Assembly (NCBI GenBank): GCA_944389555.1
Contig: CALXMU010000001.1
Coordinates: 132,676 to 196,675, forward strand
Length of the DNA stretch: 64,000 nt
Origin: an uncultured Alphaproteobacteria bacterium
Lineage (GTDB): Bacteria; Pseudomonadota; Alphaproteobacteria; Rs-D84
Reading direction: 5' to 3'
Numbering within the stretch: the first letter of the stretch is position 1; every line of letters begins with the position of its first letter. The translations under genes were made by a program, and so were the position numbers. Positions 60,120-64,000 of the stretch are shown one piece after another. A model generated the notes under the pieces. The model did no database searches. It was given only the letters and a program-made list of their open reading frames with translations, and was not told the origin of the DNA.

Positions 60120-60554
60120 TTATATATTCCCCGCCATTAAACAATCTGTTAAGGCCCTGTACGGCTCTTCATATTTTCGTAATTCTTTAAGAGTTGTGTT
60201 GTCTAACATGAAGCATTTTCCAAACGAATCGAAAGCGAACCAAAATAAGTCATTCCTGCCGAAAACGGTTTTTCCACGTAACTGGGAAATACCGGCTAAA
60301 TCCGTGTTTAGTTGTACAATACTTGGAATGGGGTACTTTCTTCCTCTTTTTATTTCAGAGGGGCCGAATATATAACCGTTACCGATATTTAAGCCTCCAC
60401 ATTGCTGGTAAAGTTCTATCATAAATTGTGGTAAAATTGCAGCGCGGATATTTTGTAAATTTGTGTTTGTTAAAGATATCGTTTGAAACGATGCTTGGGG
60501 CGCAAGCATTACACCATTTTTCTTCATCAAAGTTAAAAATTCAAAACAGTTCAT
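60120..60554 (-). CDS. SUKH (SMI1/KNR4)-like protein, unknown function
   Basis: The 144-residue product (ATG 60554; the frame opens further upstream over the preceding gene) has a layout reminiscent of SMI1/KNR4-type proteins. ILPQFMIELYQQCGGLNIGNGYIFGP is followed by LFWFAFDSFGKCFMLD and a final EPYRALTDCL. Members of that superfamily often act as immunity proteins against toxins or as scaffolds. The match is by pattern and therefore tentative. It follows the 168-residue gene by 19 bases. Confidence 0.5.
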   Translation of the reverse strand: MNCFEFLTLMKKNGVMLAPQASFQTISLTNTNLQNIRAAILPQFMIELYQQCGGLNIGNGYIFGPSEIKRGRKYPIPSIVQLNTDLAGISQLRGKTVFGRNDLFWFAFDSFGKCFMLDNTTLKELRKYEEPYRALTDCLMAGNI

Positions 60555-60573
60555 TTCTTTATCAATATTTATT

Positions 60574-61080
60574 TTATTCCATTCCTCGTGATGCAGCAAT
60601 TTGTGCGGCAATCTGACTTAATCTATCTTCGGTTGCGTTACCACCGTCACCACCAGATAAGTTTTTTCCAGGAATGTAAATTTTTTTTGTTGGATTCGGT
60701 AACCATACTGTATCAGAGTTTTTCTGTTCTATTATAAATTGATCAAGACGTTGAGATTGAGGAAATGTCCAACACATAAATAAGTTCTCTATTTCTAACT
60801 TCCCGCCCCATATTAGTGGTACGCGAAAGCGTATAGATAGATTTTCTGGTATTTTTTTCCCCATAATTAACGACATAAATTCATCTTGGCTTAAATTCAT
60901 AAAGGCTAGTAATTCTACCGAATCGGTCAGACTTTCAATGAATTCATGACATAGTTTCTTATATTTCAAAAACCAATCAGAAACCACAGGTGCGTTTTTA
61001 GGGTGAAATTCTATTACTGGCATATCACCCATATTAAAATCAGTTAATCTTCGTTCTGCAGATTCTTTGGTCAATTGCAT
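60574..61080 (-). CDS. Hypothetical protein, 168 aa, in four-gene run
   Basis: I do not recognise this protein. It has 168 residues and no signal or membrane segment. A conserved-looking core reads IPENLSIRFRVPLIWGGKLEIENLFMCW, and the Gly/Ala-rich tail contains LSGGDGGNAT. It begins in the stop codon of the upstream membrane-protein gene, a TAATG-type junction meaning coupled translation. Position next to a SUKH-like gene would suit a toxin or effector, but nothing in the sequence shows a catalytic site. Confidence 0.6.
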   Translation of the reverse strand: MQLTKESAERRLTDFNMGDMPVIEFHPKNAPVVSDWFLKYKKLCHEFIESLTDSVELLAFMNLSQDEFMSLIMGKKIPENLSIRFRVPLIWGGKLEIENLFMCWTFPQSQRLDQFIIEQKNSDTVWLPNPTKKIYIPGKNLSGGDGGNATEDRLSQIAAQIAASRGME

Positions 61081-62024
61081 TATATTTTACCTATATGTGT
61101 TATAACTGCATCAATATATTGGGAATAGGCATCAAACATTTCTTCGTCATCACCAGAAATGGTAGGGTTGGGCCTTTGTTGCATATAATCACGTAATTCG
61201 TTTATTGTGTTGAACATCAATATATCTTGGAATTCAGATGTCGCTGCATCTGGTGCCGCAATGGCGAAACCGTTTATTTCTATTTCTGTTTCATCCAATG
61301 TATCAGAGAAAACTTGTTGGAACTTTTCTATTATTCTACGGACATCAGTTGTTTTTATGCCTATGCAACCCACCCACATAGTTTCATTTGCCCCAATTGC
61401 AATAAGAGATGTTAAAATACCGTTTACACGAGCATTTGGTTTAACCGTATAACCAGCCTTATTGAATATTTCTGTTAGTTCAGAAGAATCTTGCTCAGAG
61501 TTACGAGTATCAATATATGAATTTGATTGTAACGTCGGTGCGCTGGGCGGAGATACATAATTCCCGTTTAAAGTTGGTAAAGTTAAACGAGGAGGTCTGG
61601 AAGAAGATGTGGATCCCATTGAAGAAGTCTTTGTTTGCGGTGTTTGAACTTCTGCTGGTAAGATATCCAAAGTAGATGCGTCTACATTTTGTTGTTGATT
61701 TTGGCTTTGGTTATTTATCGGTTCTTTATGTTCTTGTATATGTTTGTTTATGTCTATTTTCATAATCGGTAAACGTATTTTTCTGATGCGTGGGCGAACA
61801 ATCAGATAGAAACCGAACAGAAAAATGAAAATAGTAATTGCCATAGATACATAAAAACCAGTTTTTATCGGTGAATGCGTCGCTTGTAGCGATGCAACAT
61901 ATTCCCAATGTGCCGGAGAGAAAATATTAAAGCCAAAAATGGTGTTAAACCAAAAACTTGCCCCCAGCGTTACAGCTAGTAGCCATAAAATGCATAACAA
62001 TATATTCTCTGTACGAAATCTCAT
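61080..62024 (-). CDS. Two-span membrane protein with C-terminal cytoplasmic domain
   Basis: The 314-residue product has two transmembrane helices (about 8-30 and 55-78) and a Gln/Ser/Pro-rich flexible linker (about 95-180). The compact C-terminal domain begins SSELTEIFNKAGYTV and includes MWVGCIGIKTTDVRRIIEKFQQVFSDTLDETEIEINGFAI. I do not recognise the family. It is the first gene of the run 62024-59911 and diverges from the gene at 62068. The design suggests a membrane anchor presenting a globular domain to the cytoplasm or periplasm. Confidence 0.65.
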   Translation of the reverse strand: MRFRTENILLCILWLLAVTLGASFWFNTIFGFNIFSPAHWEYVASLQATHSPIKTGFYVSMAITIFIFLFGFYLIVRPRIRKIRLPIMKIDINKHIQEHKEPINNQSQNQQQNVDASTLDILPAEVQTPQTKTSSMGSTSSSRPPRLTLPTLNGNYVSPPSAPTLQSNSYIDTRNSEQDSSELTEIFNKAGYTVKPNARVNGILTSLIAIGANETMWVGCIGIKTTDVRRIIEKFQQVFSDTLDETEIEINGFAIAAPDAATSEFQDILMFNTINELRDYMQQRPNPTISGDDEEMFDAYSQYIDAVITHIGKI

Positions 62025-62067
62025 TTGGCTTTAATTATATCATATTTGTGATAAAGTAAAAAGAGTA

Positions 62068-62736
62068 ATGATAACTACGGATAATATTCTTGATAAATTT
62101 TCTGGTGTAGCATTGTGGTGCTCTGCAGATATTGAGGCAACGGATTTAGCAAATGCTGCCTCTGTTGCCATAGAAAAAAATATTCCCTGTATGTCTGTTG
62201 CGCCCGGTTCTGTTTCGATATTGTGGCCGTGGTTAGAAAATAAAAACGTTAAAATATTTTCGCGGTTTTATTTTGACAGTCAAAATAAAGACGGAATAAA
62301 TTTAATATCAGAAAATATAAATCAGGTTTTTAAGCACGGAGCAGATGGGACTCAAATTTTTGTTTCTATGCGCGATTTGAATGAATTTGTATCGCAATTA
62401 TATCTAATAAGAGATGATTTATTTTTTAATAAAGATGTTTTTATAGGTTTAGATATAAATGAAATAGGTCCGTTCGATTGGCCGACGGTTTTTGAGGCCA
62501 TAAAAAAAATGAGAGCGACAGGTTTAACATTAGCGATGACTCGTGACGATGGAGATAAATCTGATTTTGTTGGGCGAATATATGCTGCTTTATCTTATTT
62601 AGATGAAAAAAAAGAAAATATCCCTTTGCATTTTGTTTGCGGTGTAAACGAAACCCGTATAGAACAAGCGCAGCGGTTAATTCAAGCTATGCGACCGGAA
62701 ATGGTGGGGCAGGCAAAGTTTTTTATAAATATTTAA
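62068..62736 (+). CDS. Hypothetical protein, 222 aa
   Basis: The 222-residue product is not recognised. Alternating strand and helix segments (GVALWCSADIEATDLANAAS, IPCMSVAPGSVSILWPWL, VFIGLDINEI, TGLTLAMTRDD, PLHFVCGVNETRIEQAQRLI) would suit a TIM-barrel fold. That reading is tentative and no active site is evident. It is divergent from the membrane-protein gene and overlaps the end of convergent trmB by four bases. Confidence 0.6.
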   Translation: MITTDNILDKFSGVALWCSADIEATDLANAASVAIEKNIPCMSVAPGSVSILWPWLENKNVKIFSRFYFDSQNKDGINLISENINQVFKHGADGTQIFVSMRDLNEFVSQLYLIRDDLFFNKDVFIGLDINEIGPFDWPTVFEAIKKMRATGLTLAMTRDDGDKSDFVGRIYAALSYLDEKKENIPLHFVCGVNETRIEQAQRLIQAMRPEMVGQAKFFINI

Positions 62737-63365
62737 TTTTTAAGAATCATATATTTTGGAGTTGAGGTCCCAGCTTTATTCTTTTCTTGATAACGTGTAT
62801 GAATTATCTTTATGCTTGGGATTGTTGGAATAAGTTTGGTTTGTTTTACTTGTTCTGCAATCCAGTCAAAATATTCCCAATGGTCTGTACCTATTATAAT
62901 TTCTCCTTCTGGGGCGAGATGCTCAGATAAAAGTTTTAGAAAATCTGAATTTAATAACCGTCGTTTTGTATGTTTCGCTTTGGGCCAAGGGTCTGGATGT
63001 AGAACCCAAATTTGGTCGAATTTCGAATCGGTGTTATGTAAAAAAATACGTACGTCATCTGGAAATATACGAACGTTTTTATATTCTGTGCGAATCGCAT
63101 TTTCTTCGTCTGTTATTGCAGATAGTAAAGATGCAACACCGTTCATAAATGGTTCGGCACCTATAATAATTTTTTCCGGCATTTTCCGGCTGATTTCGCG
63201 TAAATGTTCACCGGAACCAAAACCAATTTCTAAAATCAAATTAGTCTGGTTTGGTATATTTATTGGTGATATTTTAGGCAAAATGTTTTCAATAAGTGTG
63301 ATTTGACGGGAAGATAACTTTTTCCCGTGACGGCGCCCAAATGTTCTTATTTCTTGTTTTTCCAT
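62733..63365 (-). CDS. trmB: tRNA (guanine-N7-)-methyltransferase TrmB
   Basis: TrmB makes m7G46 in the variable loop of tRNAs using SAM. The 210-residue product has the start RTFGRRHGKKLS, the SAM motif LEIGFGSGEHL, the signature VLHPDPWPKAKHTKRRLL, and IIIGTDHWEYF. The family length is normal. It is divergent from gltX across about 70 bases. Confidence 0.95.
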   Translation of the reverse strand: MEKQEIRTFGRRHGKKLSSRQITLIENILPKISPINIPNQTNLILEIGFGSGEHLREISRKMPEKIIIGAEPFMNGVASLLSAITDEENAIRTEYKNVRIFPDDVRIFLHNTDSKFDQIWVLHPDPWPKAKHTKRRLLNSDFLKLLSEHLAPEGEIIIGTDHWEYFDWIAEQVKQTKLIPTIPSIKIIHTRYQEKNKAGTSTPKYMILKN

Positions 63366-63436
63366 ATATTTAGTATAAAATTCACCGTATACGAATACAA
63401 GATTAAAGTTGTTTTATAATGTAAGAGAAATAAAAA

Positions 63437-64000
63437 ATGCGTAAAGGTTTATCAGCAGATTTGATTGCAAGGGTGTTGGGGAATGCACCGAAATATACTT
63501 TGGCAGAGTTAGAAGAAAAGTATCCTCCACGCAATTTACCAGACGGGGCTTTTGTTACACGATTCGCTCCAAGTCCTACTGGGTATATGCATATAGGTGG
63601 TTTATATCAGGCTTTTGTTGATTGCAAATTAGCGCGTCAATCTGGCGGTGTATTTATGTTACGCATAGAAGACACAGATACTAAACGCGAAGTTGCAGAC
63701 GCTGTAAAAATTATTGAAGATTCTATGCATAGGTTTGGTTTAGAATATAACGATGTACCAGAGTACGGCCCTTATTATCAATCACAACGTAAAGATATTT
63801 ATCATAGCGTAGTTGCTGATTTGTTGGCTCGTGGATTGGCATATCCTTGTTTTTTAACCGCAGAAGATATGGAAAAAATTCGTGAAAACCAAAAATCTGC
63901 TGGTTTCGCAACAGGTATTTATGGCGAATTTGCGCGTGATAGAGATATTTCAGAAGAAGAAATAATTCGTCATTTGAACGTAGGTGAAGTTCCATCGATT
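63437..64000 (+). CDS. gltX: Glutamyl-tRNA synthetase, 5' part (continues beyond window)
   Basis: The frame is open from ATG 63437 to the window edge (188 codons). The catalytic start is FAPSPTGYMHIGGLYQAF, the HIGH-type motif of class I synthetases, followed by SGGVFMLRIEDTDTKREV. About 40 residues precede it (with a YPPRNLPDGAFVTR junction), whereas the usual proteobacterial enzyme starts within a few residues of the TRFAPSPTG motif. Such an extension is known from glutamyl-tRNA synthetases of clostridia and related lineages, so this copy may have been acquired by transfer. The KMSKS region lies outside the window. Confidence 0.93.
   Translation, partial: MRKGLSADLIARVLGNAPKYTLAELEEKYPPRNLPDGAFVTRFAPSPTGYMHIGGLYQAFVDCKLARQSGGVFMLRIEDTDTKREVADAVKIIEDSMHRFGLEYNDVPEYGPYYQSQRKDIYHSVVADLLARGLAYPCFLTAEDMEKIRENQKSAGFATGIYGEFARDRDISEEEIIRHLNVGEVPSI

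Noticed and set aside
1-64000. CRISPR array or insertion sequence
   Set aside because: No regularly spaced repeats, transposase or flanking inverted repeats were found on reading the window; the only short-range exact repeat noticed is the tRNA-Tyr 3' end.

Overview
The window is a gene-dense, visibly AT-rich chromosomal segment of a Gram-negative bacterium, most likely an uncultured, probably host-associated member of the Alphaproteobacteria. The class assignment rests on a MucR/Ros-family protein, an alphaproteobacterial type of short J-domain protein, a ribbon-helix-helix protein of the type common in that class, SecB, an AddB-like nuclease subunit, a MutL with an endonuclease motif, and FtsQ followed by FtsA. 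No prophage, insertion sequence or CRISPR array was seen. Intergenic gaps are short and many genes overlap, as in a compact genome.

Layout. 1-4.7 kb: the 3' part of uvrB and tsaE, converging on ftsQ and a gene that fuses FtsA in frame to ribulose-phosphate 3-epimerase. 4.7-11 kb: a small unknown gene, a secretin-like lipoprotein, the LolC/LolD lipoprotein exporter and four unrecognised envelope proteins built from three shuffled cysteine modules. 11-11.5 kb: tRNA-Gly and tRNA-Tyr, with a nearby second copy of the tRNA-Tyr 3' end. 11.5-25 kb: a histidine phosphatase, an LpoA/LppC-like lipoprotein, rsmI, engB, addB-like, xthA, an acyl-CoA ligase, mnmE, ruvA, yebC, ruvC, a small membrane protein, dciA-like and mltA. 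25-35 kb: secB, an MFS transporter, recA, five glycosyltransferase-type genes and typA. 35-41 kb: serS, trxB, a probable structured RNA (6S-like), a cysteine-rich secreted protein, a J-domain gene, xerC/D and lptG. 41-51 kb: greA, mutL, yajC-secD-secF, an S41-type protein that has lost its catalytic residues, a PAP2 phosphatase and ftsK. 51-60 kb: two outer-membrane barrels, fabD, rarA, a MucR-like protein without its zinc ligands, a membrane lysozyme-TPR protein and a YbeY-Lnt fusion. 60-64 kb: an unrecognised four-gene operon, one unknown gene, trmB and the start of gltX.

Two themes stand out. The first is DNA repair and chromosome handling: UvrB, AddB, XthA, RuvA, RuvC, RecA, MutL, RarA, XerC/D, FtsK and DciA. 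The second is building the envelope: Lol, Lnt, LptG, SecDF-YajC, MltA, FtsQ/A, the outer-membrane proteins and surface glycans. The most unusual items are the FtsA-Rpe fusion, the YbeY-Lnt fusion, the modular cysteine-paired envelope proteins following lolCD, the degenerate S41 protein, and the structured RNA near 38 kb.
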